From: Peronospora farinosa
Taxonomy: Eukaryota; Oomycota; Peronosporomycetes; Peronosporales; Peronosporaceae
Reading direction: 5' to 3'
Assembly: GCA_947646735.1 (NCBI GenBank)
Contig: CANTFK010000164.1
Location: forward strand, 186,001 to 250,000
Length of the DNA: 64,000 bases
Position numbers and translations under genes: made by a program. The notes below the pieces were generated by a model. That model was not told where the DNA came from. It saw only the letters and a list, made by a program, of their open reading frames with translations, and ran no database searches. Below are positions 31,719-44,200 of the stretch, piece after piece (the stretch's first letter is position 1; every line of letters starts with the position of its first letter).

Positions 31719-33089
31719 TTAAGTAACACGGACGGGTGTAGCCACTTCGTTCGATTGCTGGAGTTCGAACTGAGACTGTTGCCACTTGGCGAGCTGCTCC
31801 TTACGATACTGCTTCACTTTGGTGCTCTTGTACTCGTACCGCTGGAATGGATTGTAGCAATCGCCAGCGCAGCCTTCACACACGTCCGAGTGGCATGACA
31901 CCCCATTGCGCGCACACTCACAGTCCGAGTCGGCGCTCTGGCAGTTTTTCTGCTCGCGTGCCACCTTCTTTGCCGCAGCCATTAACTCCGTCTTACCCGT
32001 GCCAGGCAGTGGAATATTGCGTTCCTGCAAAAACGCACGTAACTTTTTTACGTTCATCTTGGCCACCTTTTTGACCAAATCACCACAGGAGCAGCCACAC
32101 GCACCATCGCGAGAGTCGCGGATCTTGGCAAACTCTTCTAGTTGTTCAATGGACACACAACCAAAGTCCGGCGTAGTTAGCGCTGCATCGGCTAATTGAA
32201 ATTCTTCCATAGACTCGAGACTCGTGGTCGATCCAGTCGAGTATTTTCGGCCCGATTTCCTCGTCTCATGAGACAAGGACATTTGTATTTCAATTGCTCC
32301 TTCTTCCTGGGCCTGTTTCTCCAGCATAAAAACCTCTTTGCGTTCATCTTCACTCAGTCGTGCAAAGAGAGGGTTCTCTACTCCGCGTTGATAGTCAAAT
32401 TGACGAGTTTCACCCACACGAACGTCACGACGTTTAGATTTGGACAATTTCTTGGCTCGTTCCTGCAATACCTGCTCTCGTACTTGTTCAACCTCCAAAA
32501 CACTCCCAAGCTCAACATCTGCGACCTTCGTACCAAGGCCTAAAGCCCACGTGCCGTCATAGGGCACAGCACCACCACCACCTGGAAAACGGGCAAACTC
32601 TCTCACCGATACCCCACCCCACATAATGTGCTTTTTGGCACCAAGTGAAGCTGAACGATTCTTCCGCTGCATCTCTTGGTTCATCAAGACACTTGTAGAG
32701 GCCACGTGCATACTTTTACTCCGTGTTTTCCGCTTCTTCTTGTGTTTTTTACTCATCTTTTGGTGCTTTGACTGCTCAAGAGCTGCTACTGCTGGTGTAG
32801 ACTCGACTGGAATCTCCACGACTTGCACGGGTTTCGTGACAAGTCGCACACTCTTAGAAGGTGACACAGCTGTAGCATCAGGTATAGTAATAGATTGTAT
32901 ACTATTCGACTGTATAGTCAACGACTTGGTCGAACAAGAAGGAAGACAAAGGGAGCGATGCCTTGGCCAGCTCTGACGTTGGCAATTACGGTCACAAAAG
33001 TAAACACGACGGCAGCCACCGCAACGGTTTTTAGCATTGGTTTTACCGCAAAAGAGACAAGATTTCGTGACAATTGAAGCTCCAGTCAT
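31719..33089 (-). CDS. MYND zinc-finger protein with SAP-like and cysteine-rich C-terminal region
   Basis: This is an intronless 456-residue protein. Residues 11-48 form a full MYND finger (C11, C14, C23, C26, C32, C36, H44, C48), a protein-protein contact module common in chromatin factors. A basic, low-complexity middle contains KKHKKKRKTRSKS. From about residue 315, FGCVSIEQLEEFAKIRDSR leads into a CGCSCGD cluster. Next is a SAP-like helix pair (KKLRAFLQERNIPLPGTGKTELMAAA), then a second cluster CQSADSDCECARNGVSCHSDVCEGCAGDC followed by NPF...YEYKSTKVKQY. The cysteine part resembles the N-terminal domain of animal CSRNP (AXUD1) nuclear proteins. A nuclear regulatory role is inferred; the partner or DNA target is unknown. 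Confidence 0.75.
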   Translation of the reverse strand: MTGASIVTKSCLFCGKTNAKNRCGGCRRVYFCDRNCQRQSWPRHRSLCLPSCSTKSLTIQSNSIQSITIPDATAVSPSKSVRLVTKPVQVVEIPVESTPAVAALEQSKHQKMSKKHKKKRKTRSKSMHVASTSVLMNQEMQRKNRSASLGAKKHIMWGGVSVREFARFPGGGGAVPYDGTWALGLGTKVADVELGSVLEVEQVREQVLQERAKKLSKSKRRDVRVGETRQFDYQRGVENPLFARLSEDERKEVFMLEKQAQEEGAIEIQMSLSHETRKSGRKYSTGSTTSLESMEEFQLADAALTTPDFGCVSIEQLEEFAKIRDSRDGACGCSCGDLVKKVAKMNVKKLRAFLQERNIPLPGTGKTELMAAAKKVAREQKNCQSADSDCECARNGVSCHSDVCEGCAGDCYNPFQRYEYKSTKVKQYRKEQLAKWQQSQFELQQSNEVATPVRVT

Positions 33090-34461
33090 CGTTTGAATAG
33101 GAATGATGATGTTACGCTGGACGTGTGGGTGGGTGGGTGTGTCTTATTGAGATCAAATAAAGAAGTGAGCTTCTGATTAAAAAGTCCTTTTTGTTGTTTG
33201 TCAAATGGTGTAACTTATGAAGACATGAATACCCTTTTTGGACGATTTATGGGTCGAAATGGCGTCCATGCTATGCTTATTATGCTGGCTGTAAGAGCTG
33301 GGAAGATACAATAACGCATTGATGTACTATCTGCGATTCCATGGCGACACGAAAAGTGTCGTCATCGACACAATTTTACACTATACAACAACGTGCATGA
33401 TTTGGAAACGCCATAAAAAGAAGACGACATAATCTACTGTCAAATTGTCACGCACCACGAGAATTTTATCTCGGTTGCAACGTCCTTCTAGTTCGAATAT
33501 ATTCCCAATTGATATGGGAAAATGAACAATATATACAAGCACTGCCTATGGGCGCCTGCGACAATGATGGAAAGCAGTCGCCACAAAGTGAATCTTGGGC
33601 CAAAACAAGCGGGAGGCATCGATCGGGCTATAGCGGTCGTTTCAGTAGTGGTCAAAACACAACGCACAAAGCATGCGATTGCTTGACTTACTCAGAAAAC
33701 GAAGAAATACTTTGCTGCATGGCGGATGTGGGCTTTATGAAGCAGTCTACGGGCACCGCCTTACCGGGAACACTCGTTAGTGGTAGGAGCTAAAGCAAGA
33801 GCTGGGAGAACGGTTTGCCCCAACAACAGACCAACAAGACTAGATGACCTCATGGAGCCACGCTCATTCGACGGCTTCACTCGAATGAATGGGACGGGGA
33901 TGGATTGGTGATGTGATTATGATCCTTTTCTCCAAAGACTGCTGGGGGTATGATGATATGCTGGAAGCAATTCAGCTGTCAGGGCCATCTCTCAAGGAAG
34001 TGCGAACCCATGGATTTGCACTCCATCAAGGCGGCAACATGCTATCCAGGACCAAGTACAACAGGATTGAGGACTGCTCTCTTGAACAAAGACACGTCAT
34101 GCGTACGGGGCCAATACCTCAAGACCAACCCGGCCCCCATTCGGACGCAAAACTCTAACGGTAAGCAACAGCTCTCCTGCTTTCATCTCCGAACTTACCC
34201 ATCGGGACAGAATTGAACTCAACACCGCCAATGAGGAGATCATTGACCCTAGCACATAGATTAACACCATAGAAATAGACGATCTAAACCTAAAAAAAAG
34301 AATATATCTGATTTGCTCGAGAGTCTTATGTAATTTACTCTGATTAAGTGCGCTCTTTCGTTCCGACCTTAAAAAATGGACATCCCACTTTAGTGTTTCA
34401 TACATCACAAAAGCAGCCCCATCCGTATTCTGTCCACCCATACATATAAGCTCGTCGACTC
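33090..34461. other. Gap with unassigned coding-like pieces
   Basis: Plus-strand open frames at 33509-33793 and 33889-34158 (and, in another frame, 33950-34216) read like protein but have no recognised domain. Another piece at 34165-34310, FISELTHRDRIELNTANEEI, continues in-frame past one stop. They look like the remains of one broken gene or element on the plus strand. No terminal repeats were found. Confidence 0.35.
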
Positions 34462-35055
34462 ATGGCGAATGCGAATGCGAAACTCAATTCTCTATTTGGC
34501 AAGAAGAAGAAGAAAAAATCAACAACTGTCAATGCAAATGTAATTGTTAAGACCAGTGCACAGAATATTGAACGTGCTGCTATTGCCGCTGCAGCAGCAG
34601 CAACACCAGAGATACCTGCATCCACATCACAGACGACATTGGCGTCTACTGCTTCAGCGTCTGGTAAAAAGCTATCGGATTTGTCGTTAAACAAGGAAAA
34701 TGAGTCGGAAAAGACGGCTTTTCAATGGGCAAAACAGCCTAAAAAGTACAAAAATTCGGACGAAAAGGTACGTGTCGTTGAGCTCAATTGTTTGCCAGTG
34801 ATTTTTTTGAATCAGTTTTTAAGCTTGAGTTCGTATGGTTTATTCCAATAGGAATCAGTTGCTACGACATGGGCTGAACAGGAACAACGGAACCGGTCGA
34901 ACCGTCGTATCCAATTGGATAATGAACGTGCATTCCCGTCACTTGGTGTGGATGCAGCTAAAGCTCAGTTGCAGAGTATGAAGGCACCCAATGCCAAGGC
35001 AGTTGAGACCAAGAATGCTTGGGCGTCGCTACACGACGATGAAGACGAGGAATAG
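34462..35055 (+). CDS. Small basic protein, unknown function (two exons)
   Basis: Exon 1 (34462-34767) and exon 2 (34852-35055) join across an 84-nt intron (GTACGT ... CCAATAG) to give 169 residues. The N-terminus has LFGKKKKKKST, followed by an Ala/Thr/Ser-rich linker, WAKQPKKYKNSDEK at the junction, and a C-terminal part with TTWAEQEQRNRSNRR and AFPSLG, ending NAWASLHDDEDEE. A lysine-rich start and an FPSL-type motif recall CDV3-like or other small RNA-associated proteins, but the similarity is weak and I do not assign a family. The gene structure is well supported: the splice sites fit and the frame is kept. Confidence 0.7.
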
Positions 35056-36680
<1,625 letters not shown>

Positions 36681-36880
36681 GGGTAGCAAGTAGAGCAGAT
36701 CTTGTGTAGAACGAGGCATTTTTGCATTCTGAAACTGTTACAACTCAGACGCTGGTGGCTGTCTCGCTTGTTGGCTGTTAGACCCATTCACGAAGAGAGC
36801 TCAGCTCGTTTTGCACTGAGCTAGCCATTCTTGTACCTATCATTTTGCTTAGTCATACATTAATGAACGCACTCACTTTA

Positions 36881-37759
36881 TTACCGTCCCGCGATCTCTT
36901 TCAGTGAGCCGCGTAACTTCGTCTGTTCCGCCGGCAAGGCCAGCGTCAGCACGAGATTCTCTTTTTCCAGTTGATTTGTCTCGGGCGAAAAAGCAAAAGC
37001 TCTAGCAATCCTATCGGTGTCATATCTCGCTCTCATGGTATCTGCATCTCCACCAAAGCCCAGTAAATTGCTCATAGCACTTGTCACGTTGGTAGACACG
37101 TCTGATCCATCTCCAAATAGCATCACAAAGAGAACGAAGCCCAGTACTAACACTAGTGGCACAGAGCACATGACCACGCCTACCTTGAGAGGTGACGTCG
37201 TGGCTCTTTCCGACATGGTAGTACACATCCTTTGTCTACTTGTTTTCGTTCCAGCACGTCGTTTCTCTAGTTCTTGCATCCAATAGTTATGTTCATTGCT
37301 ATTCTCCTGAGGAGTAAACTCTTCCTCGTCATAAACACGTGCAAGAGGTTTCAACAATGGCGTTCGCTCTGGTAATTCCTTCCTTGGCGTCCGTCGTGCA
37401 CTGTAATGACTGATCTTGTTCATCTCTGGAGCACGTTTCACTTTACTTTTCGATAATGTAGTAGTACTCGACTTGGATTTCGAGTCACGTTCGCCTTGTA
37501 GCAACAACTTAAGTGCTAATTGTGTATGTTCCGAGAGCTGTAGCGATGCCCGTGTACGTGCAACAGCCGTATCCGGTCGTTCATAATATTCTTCGATACG
37601 AGCTGGTATTGGAGATGTAAATTGGGAAACTGGTTGATGCTCAGGAATACTCTGAGGTATACGAAAACTGCTTGTATTGGCCAGACGATTAAATGAACCA
37701 TAAGAAGGTCGAGGGGGTGGACGTTGTGTTTTGAGATCCAATGCAGCTGACCAAAACAT
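36881..37759 (-). CDS. Single-pass membrane protein, unknown function
   Basis: This is an intronless 292-residue protein. A proline- and serine-rich basic N-terminal region of about 190 residues precedes one hydrophobic helix at about residues 192-215 (VGVVMCSVPLVLVLGFVLFVMLF). A C-terminal part of about 75 residues follows. There is no signal peptide. With basic residues on the N-terminal side the expected topology is N-terminus in the cytosol (type II). ERTPLL at residues 131-136 fits the acidic dileucine sorting signal, hinting at endosomal or vacuolar traffic. No family is recognised. It is convergent with DPM1, 200 bp apart. Confidence 0.65.
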   Translation of the reverse strand: MFWSAALDLKTQRPPPRPSYGSFNRLANTSSFRIPQSIPEHQPVSQFTSPIPARIEEYYERPDTAVARTRASLQLSEHTQLALKLLLQGERDSKSKSSTTTLSKSKVKRAPEMNKISHYSARRTPRKELPERTPLLKPLARVYDEEEFTPQENSNEHNYWMQELEKRRAGTKTSRQRMCTTMSERATTSPLKVGVVMCSVPLVLVLGFVLFVMLFGDGSDVSTNVTSAMSNLLGFGGDADTMRARYDTDRIARAFAFSPETNQLEKENLVLTLALPAEQTKLRGSLKEIAGR

Positions 37760-38584
37760 GAGGTTTTCAATTTTAAAGTGATATACTGTATAGACGTAGG
37801 TAGACAGACAGACTCAAGGGCGAATTGAGGAATGACTTTCTATCGATCTACTTGAAGCTCGACTGAAAAATCTTTTTGCAAAAATAATCTTTGCTGCTTG
37901 GGAAGATTGTAGAAGTTTCCTGGCTGATTCAAAGCAATTGAAAGAATGATTTCCGTATTTTCGAAGCAGAAAAAAGTTTACGGTCAAAGGAGATGGGGAA
38001 ACAAAACCTTTCGAATTTTACATACTTTTGAGCTAGGAATAGATGTCGTACCGTCGATGGATCACCCCTTAACAGGAATATATCTGACATAAGCGGTGCA
38101 GGTTAGAGAATGTGAAACGTACTTCCTCACCCCTAATCTTTATAGAGAGAAACAGACGAGTCTATGTAACTGTTTAAGGTATTACAGGATGTCTGGTGCC
38201 GGTGCTCGATCGATTGGTTTATTCGGGTGATTCTATGAGGCTGGCCACACGCTCTTGATATTGCCCGGCTATGCTGATGCAGTATAGCAGCAGACGTGTA
38301 CCATTATTTATGTCCTTATAGGCCGCCCTTTGTCTGCGACCGTTTCATGTATTGAGAAACTGCGAGCTGTTTGTAACTGACACTCGCATCCCAGATTTTA
38401 AACGTAATTGATAGACACAAAATGTCAATTTGAAAAGGAAAAGATTGGGACTTCCAACACTGTGTCAGTAATCATAACTTAAATCAGTTCTTTTTGCAAT
38501 TGTCACTTTGAATTAGAATGTTAAGATATCTGTACACGAATATTTGATGCTGACGACTTGTATTTTTATCACTAAACAATGACT
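37760..38584. other. Gap with one dispersed-repeat copy
   Basis: Bases 38192-38345 are a diverged copy of the repeat found at 52200-52360, sharing 'gccggtgctcgatcga', 'cccggctatgctgat' and 'gacgtgtacc'. The rest shows no gene. Confidence 0.6.
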
Positions 38585-40825
38585 TTACTCGTCGTCTTCG
38601 GCCTCACTGTCGTCGTCATCATCATCATCGGACTCCTCCCGTAGCCAATCAATAAACTCCTGCACGTCCTTATTCGATGCAGTCGCAAGTGCATCAAAAC
38701 TTTTTTCCTTGTCTGCCATTGTAGCCTTGGCCTCATGCCATTCCAAAATCACGTCCTCTCCTACCCACTCTAGATCATACACAGTCTGCAACAAAAAGCG
38801 GAATAACGGCAGCCACAATGCACGACGTTCCTCTGGAGCCGCACAATAGCTCTCTAGAGCATCCACTACAGCTTGTTGGTCTTCTTGCTCTACAAGGCAA
38901 CGCTGAATCACCGAGCTCCACTTTTGAAATTTCGTTCGTACATGACCCAAGATGGTCATTGCTGACTGTCCGTTGGACGTTGGGATTAGATCTAACAGAC
39001 CCGGCACGATGGCACCAATCACCTCGGCAAACGATCGGTTCTGCGCAAACTTAAAACTCTTAATTTCCATGAATAGATCGTCCACATTGTGTCCTGCCGC
39101 GTCACCGGTGCACACGTTTTCACGGATAATCTGCTGGAAAGGCACCTCAAGAGCGGTCGCATTGGCCTTCGCCAGCAGGTCATCCTCATCATCGTCTTCT
39201 TCCTCAGAAGAGCTAAGTAGATCCCATTCCTCCCAGCGGCGCATCTTCTTGGACACTACATCATTGGCGCCAATGAGAGTGCTCTTAAGCTTCTCCAGAC
39301 GACACGCCTGCTTCTTTGCTTTCACCTCGTCCTCATCACCGTCCTCGTCGTCGCTGTCCAAATCCACTTCAATGTCGTCCTCATCCAAAGTCCAGATACG
39401 GCCAGCACCACCGACACCAACTTCTTTCGGATTCCACTGAGAAAGCGCACTAATAGTAAGTAGCTTCTCCTGCTTTGCCAAACATTCCACATCCTTGTCG
39501 GAGAAGAACTCGTCGTCTTCCACCTGTACGAGGCTCTTTGTCACCTTTGTGAATGGTGGCAGCGAAAACCCTTCGCCAATAACAACACCAAACGACAATA
39601 CACAGCCCTCCCCAATAACTGCACCGCGTTTTACCACCACGTTATCACACAAGATGGAGCTGGTCACAATTGCACCGTCCTCCACCACCACATTCGACCA
39701 CAAAAAGCTGCCTTCAATAGTCACGTTTTCGCCGACTACACAGTTCTTACCAATGGCGCTCTTACGCACACGTGAGTGATCTCCAATAATCGTTCCAGCT
39801 CCCAATATGCATTCACGTTGCACATCACAAGTCCTTGCAAGCGTCACATTAACATCCTTGTAGCGCATACCCCGCAAGTACACATAGTGCGTCACCGAAC
39901 CTGCACCCAAGTAGTTTGCATCCGGTACCATGGGAAATACCCAGCGTTGCAGAATAGCCTGTGAGACGCCCGCATACGTCCTCGGATCCATCACTCTGGC
40001 TGCAAACTCGTCCGTCACGACCTTGACAAAGAACTTTTTACCTAGTTCGTAATTTTGCACTTCATTATGCAAAAAGTCGTGTCTCAAGTCCTGATAATCA
40101 AAATCTTCAGCAAACTTGAGTAAAACTTCAGGTGAACACACGTCAATGTAGCAGTCCAGTAGATCGCTTCGTAGCGCAATCTGCGCGTGATCTTCAAGAA
40201 AAAGGGTAGCCAATCTCGTACTCCTCTGCTCTGGATCGTCTTCATACAGCACGAGCTGCGATGTATTGGCATCAATACCCACAATCAACTCATCATTCAG
40301 TGGTCGAACACTTGTCGCGAAATTGGGTCGTAATTCCTTAAAAATGCTCGTCATGATGCAATTCGGATCCGCCTTCTTACGGTTTTTATGTTCGGTAATA
40401 ATTGCTTGCAGATCAACATTGGCTACAACGTCCCCACTCATGAGAACAAAGGGATTACTCTGTACCAATTGACGTCGATCCAATTCACGCAATGCGTCAC
40501 CAGCTGTGAGACAACTGGGGCTACTGACACAAGTGACATCCAGACGTTGTACCACTTGTGACTTGTTCTCAATAAAAGTCTCAATTTGTTCCACGTGACG
40601 AGTACAAAAGAGCAACACTTCTTGAACACCTGAAGCTGCGAGGAATTCCAGTGCATATTCAAGGATTGGTACATTCGCTAGAGGAAGTAATACTTTCGGG
40701 AAATCTAATGTGATTGGACGAAATGTTTCAGTGAATGAATCAGCAAATAAAACTGCTTGTAATGGCACTTCACGACGCGTATCGTCACTAACAGACGCAT
40801 TGGGAACACCCCGACGACGAGGCAT
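38585..40825 (-). CDS. EIF2B5: Translation initiation factor eIF2B, epsilon (catalytic) subunit
   Basis: This intronless 746-residue protein has near the family's usual ~720 length. eIF2B epsilon exchanges GDP for GTP on eIF2, the controlled step of translation start. The N-terminal nucleotidyltransferase-like domain has LQAVLFADSF, FPKVLLPLANVPILEYALEFLAASGVQEVLLF and MSGDVVANVDL. A left-handed beta-helix of hexapeptide repeats follows (for example IGDHSRVRKSAIGKNCVVGENVTIEGSFL; IVTSSILCDNVVVKRGAVIGEGC). The C-terminal W2 (HEAT-like) domain ends with the acidic and aromatic boxes that hold the exchange activity (LEWVGEDVILEWHE, then EFIDWLREE and a run of Asp/Glu). The presence of the W2 domain separates it from the gamma subunit. 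The last ~20 residues are almost all acidic. Confidence 0.93.
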   Translation of the reverse strand: MPRRRGVPNASVSDDTRREVPLQAVLFADSFTETFRPITLDFPKVLLPLANVPILEYALEFLAASGVQEVLLFCTRHVEQIETFIENKSQVVQRLDVTCVSSPSCLTAGDALRELDRRQLVQSNPFVLMSGDVVANVDLQAIITEHKNRKKADPNCIMTSIFKELRPNFATSVRPLNDELIVGIDANTSQLVLYEDDPEQRSTRLATLFLEDHAQIALRSDLLDCYIDVCSPEVLLKFAEDFDYQDLRHDFLHNEVQNYELGKKFFVKVVTDEFAARVMDPRTYAGVSQAILQRWVFPMVPDANYLGAGSVTHYVYLRGMRYKDVNVTLARTCDVQRECILGAGTIIGDHSRVRKSAIGKNCVVGENVTIEGSFLWSNVVVEDGAIVTSSILCDNVVVKRGAVIGEGCVLSFGVVIGEGFSLPPFTKVTKSLVQVEDDEFFSDKDVECLAKQEKLLTISALSQWNPKEVGVGGAGRIWTLDEDDIEVDLDSDDEDGDEDEVKAKKQACRLEKLKSTLIGANDVVSKKMRRWEEWDLLSSSEEEDDDEDDLLAKANATALEVPFQQIIRENVCTGDAAGHNVDDLFMEIKSFKFAQNRSFAEVIGAIVPGLLDLIPTSNGQSAMTILGHVRTKFQKWSSVIQRCLVEQEDQQAVVDALESYCAAPEERRALWLPLFRFLLQTVYDLEWVGEDVILEWHEAKATMADKEKSFDALATASNKDVQEFIDWLREESDDDDDDDSEAEDDE

Positions 40826-41216
40826 ACTGGCTTATGATAATAATACTTAAGAGGCCTGAGGACCACGGAGAGATACCGGTATCAAGGATTAAGAAACCGG
40901 TGTCTTGATGGTTAATGAAGCTTTTGACAAAAGGTGACTATGAACGATGAGTGGTTATAAATAAGACCGATTATTACTTCCTTCAACTGCAAGAAGATCG
41001 GAACAAAAAACTCCTTGTAGTGTGGCCCACACGCTAAGTAAGTACACTGATCCTCCCTCTATATGATCACTCGATCTCTTTTAATGGACACGGTATTTAT
41101 TTACAAGCACAAATTGATTTGGTCAACCTAAATATTAATACCCCAGCGTAACCAGGGGATCCCCACTATGATTCTTCGTCCACTTCACTTTTTTTTATCT
41201 GCACTTGATCCTTTCC
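40826..41216. other. Gap between eIF2B epsilon and the INPP4-type gene
   Basis: This is 390 bp upstream of the eIF2B gene and downstream of the phosphatase gene, both on the minus strand. No further feature was recognised. Confidence 0.5.
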
Positions 41217-44200
41217 TCATGTCTTGCCAGATTTGTATGTACCCACTGGTGGTTTGTAACAGTCGGGCAGCATTTTCCGTTGCATCTCATTGAAGGCAAA
41301 CTTGTCGGCTTTGGTGTTCATTAAAACGTTGCGACGACGTACACCATAGAGTCGCATGTTAGCACATAGTGCAGCACCTTGAGACGCTTGAAGCTCTGCA
41401 CACAATAATCTCGCCTGTTCCAATGTCACTGACATTGCTGTCCGATCCTTGCCACTTTTGCAACACGTAACACGTGCACCCCCTAGAGCTCTACAAAAGT
41501 CTGAGGAATCCATCAGCAGTGCCACATTTTTCTTGTACTGGCTCGTAGGTGAACAAATGTGATGCTCAATTTGATCCAGCAGATCATCCAAAGCTTGGAG
41601 ATCGTGTCGATCAACAGCCATAACAGCTTCATCGGCGTCACTGGTGGCAGCATATTTCATTCCATTGTTCGCTCGGAGTCGACGGCTTTCGCGCACACGG
41701 TTCTCGGTTTCGTCGGACCGTAATTGTCGATACAACGAATAAATGCGCTTCAGTTCCAACAGGTTGTCATGGTTGATGCGCTCCTGGAGCTTGACGGCGC
41801 TAGACTTGTAAGCATGCACAAGACTCTGCTTCTCGTTCACTCCCTGGGAGAACAACACGCAACGCACGTGGACAACGTCATCGCCCGAGGCTAGAGACTG
41901 TGGCAGTACGGACATGTGGTTTTCATCGATACCCATGGTCAGCAGCAAGCAGTTGTTATCGTTCGCGTGGGACCCCGGTGGAGAATACTTTCTCAATGAA
42001 AAGAAGGTACCCGTCACCACGTGCCGACGGAACTGGATAAATACGTTGCGCAACCATCGTGCCCCAGCAGCAAAGTCCTCGAGCATACCGTATTCTTTGC
42101 CTTGTGTACTCAACAGCGACTCAAAATTCATGAGAAAACCAAACGTTGGGGCACGGTCAATTTGTGCTTGATGCAGAGCGCTCCCGCTGAGCGCCAGATC
42201 CAGCGAGGCAAGGATACAAGCCGCTGTAGCAGACAAAATTTGACTACCAATTACTGTCAAACGGTCCTGTAGCTCAAGACGTAGCTTTAACGCAGCCAAA
42301 GAATCATCACCTGGTGATGCTTGGGTTGCCGTCCCATTGCCTTTTCCTCCTTTGGAGGACGGTGATGTCGGGCTCTGAAAATCGCCTTCATAGTTGCTGT
42401 CTAGGATTTCATCCTCTGCTGGACCGGTAGGGTACACGGTCATGATAGGAACCGAAGCTGGAAAGCCGCCATTAGCGAAACCCTTAGTGTGAGCAGCCGG
42501 ACAGCCCATAGTCATCGTATGCCACACAAATGGCCGCGACGAAAGAGGTGTACTAGCTTCGCTGCGGCATTGATTGTTCTGCGTAGGTGGTTTATACGTG
42601 CAGAGGAATTGGTCCTGCATGTTGGTAGGCAGAAACTGCCAAAGATTCAAATTTTTGTACGTGCTACGCTTGAATGGAGCCACCGCCTCAATGATCTCTC
42701 CACCTCCCGTTGATGCTGAAATTGCCACAGATGAGTTTGCTGCTGCCACTGCTTCTCTTTCGTTTGCTGAGACCATGCCTGCGCGTTTAGCCGCCAAAAA
42801 GAATTTACCATCTTTTTGCTCGTCCAGTAATCGCTTTTCCTGCTGAATAAGGAACTGGCGCTGTTTAAGATATTCCTCCTGCTTTTTACGCAAGAATTCA
42901 AGCTCCATGTTAAGTCGCTCATCGTCGCGCGGGTGAACAGCCTTAGACTGCAACCGTTTCTGTATCCACCGAAAGCGCTCTAACGCTTGCTCCTCGAGAA
43001 AATCCAAATACGCCACAGGCAATGCAAATGTGCTGCGCGGTACACGTAAAATCTCGTCCACTGCCACGAACCGAAGGTTACCACTAGGAGCCTCATTCAA
43101 CGTGCACAACCCAATACTCGAGAGAAAAGTGTCGTTTTCCATAAATGTACGCATGTCGCTGCCACGGGTGCCACCAGCTAAGTCGAGACGCGTTCCGGTT
43201 GCCATGTTGCCAGTAGTCTCCCGACCAGGAGCTAGTGTTGATGGAATAAGGTACTTGGCATTAGCCATGTCGACCCCTGTCGTGGGGAGCACATTTTGTG
43301 GCGGCACGGAGCGAAATGCCTGCACCACCAACTGGACGCTGCCACTGTCAGCAGCAAGAATCGGCAGCGATCCAGTTCCCACCGGCAGCGGCCTAGTAAG
43401 CTCTCCAGTGTTCAGCTTTTTCTGCTGCGGGATTGGAGTATTGGCTACAAGGGAGTCTCTCGATGACATGCTACTGCTTTCTGTGATTTGTACAGCACAA
43501 GGAATTGAGCCAAGCAACTGATCATCCAGTAAACAACGACCCATTCCAAATGTTCCTTGGCTGTTCCCTGGACTCTGTGTCAATTGCGACTTGCACAACG
43601 TCAGCCGCAATTGATCGTAACGTTCAAGCTCTGCAGTCATAACGATAGAAAACGGCACGGGAATTTGTTCTCCTGTTGCACCTGAAGCTGCGCCACAAGC
43701 AGCAACTAATGTCGTTAATTTGACTGCATCTGTTGCTCCAAGTTCCACAAACGTCTTACTGCTGCGAATGTAGCCACTTACTGCCACAAAACAGCTTGTA
43801 CGATCCTTGTCCTTGTCCAAATGTTCAACTGAACGAGCCAAGATGCTACGTCGACCCATAAGTACCGAGATGGACAAATCATAGAGTTGACAGGTCCTTT
43901 TTTCTTGTCGTGTCGTTGATCTCGTAGAACCACTGGCCCTACTGCCTGTAAGACGTCGCTCAGTTCCGTCCATGACTGTACTACTTTCTGTCTCGTCCCA
44001 GATCTGAGACGAAGCACTTGTTTCCAACATATCAGTAGGTCTGAAACCAGCTGTTGTTCCTCCTCTTCCAAGTGACGATCGTTTCGTATCAAAAGTATTG
44101 GAAAAACTCGCATTAACAGAAAATTTCGAAGCTCGAATTGCATCTGCAAGTTCTTGGCACGAATCAATCCATCGTTTTTGTATTTCTCGACTTTCTGCTT

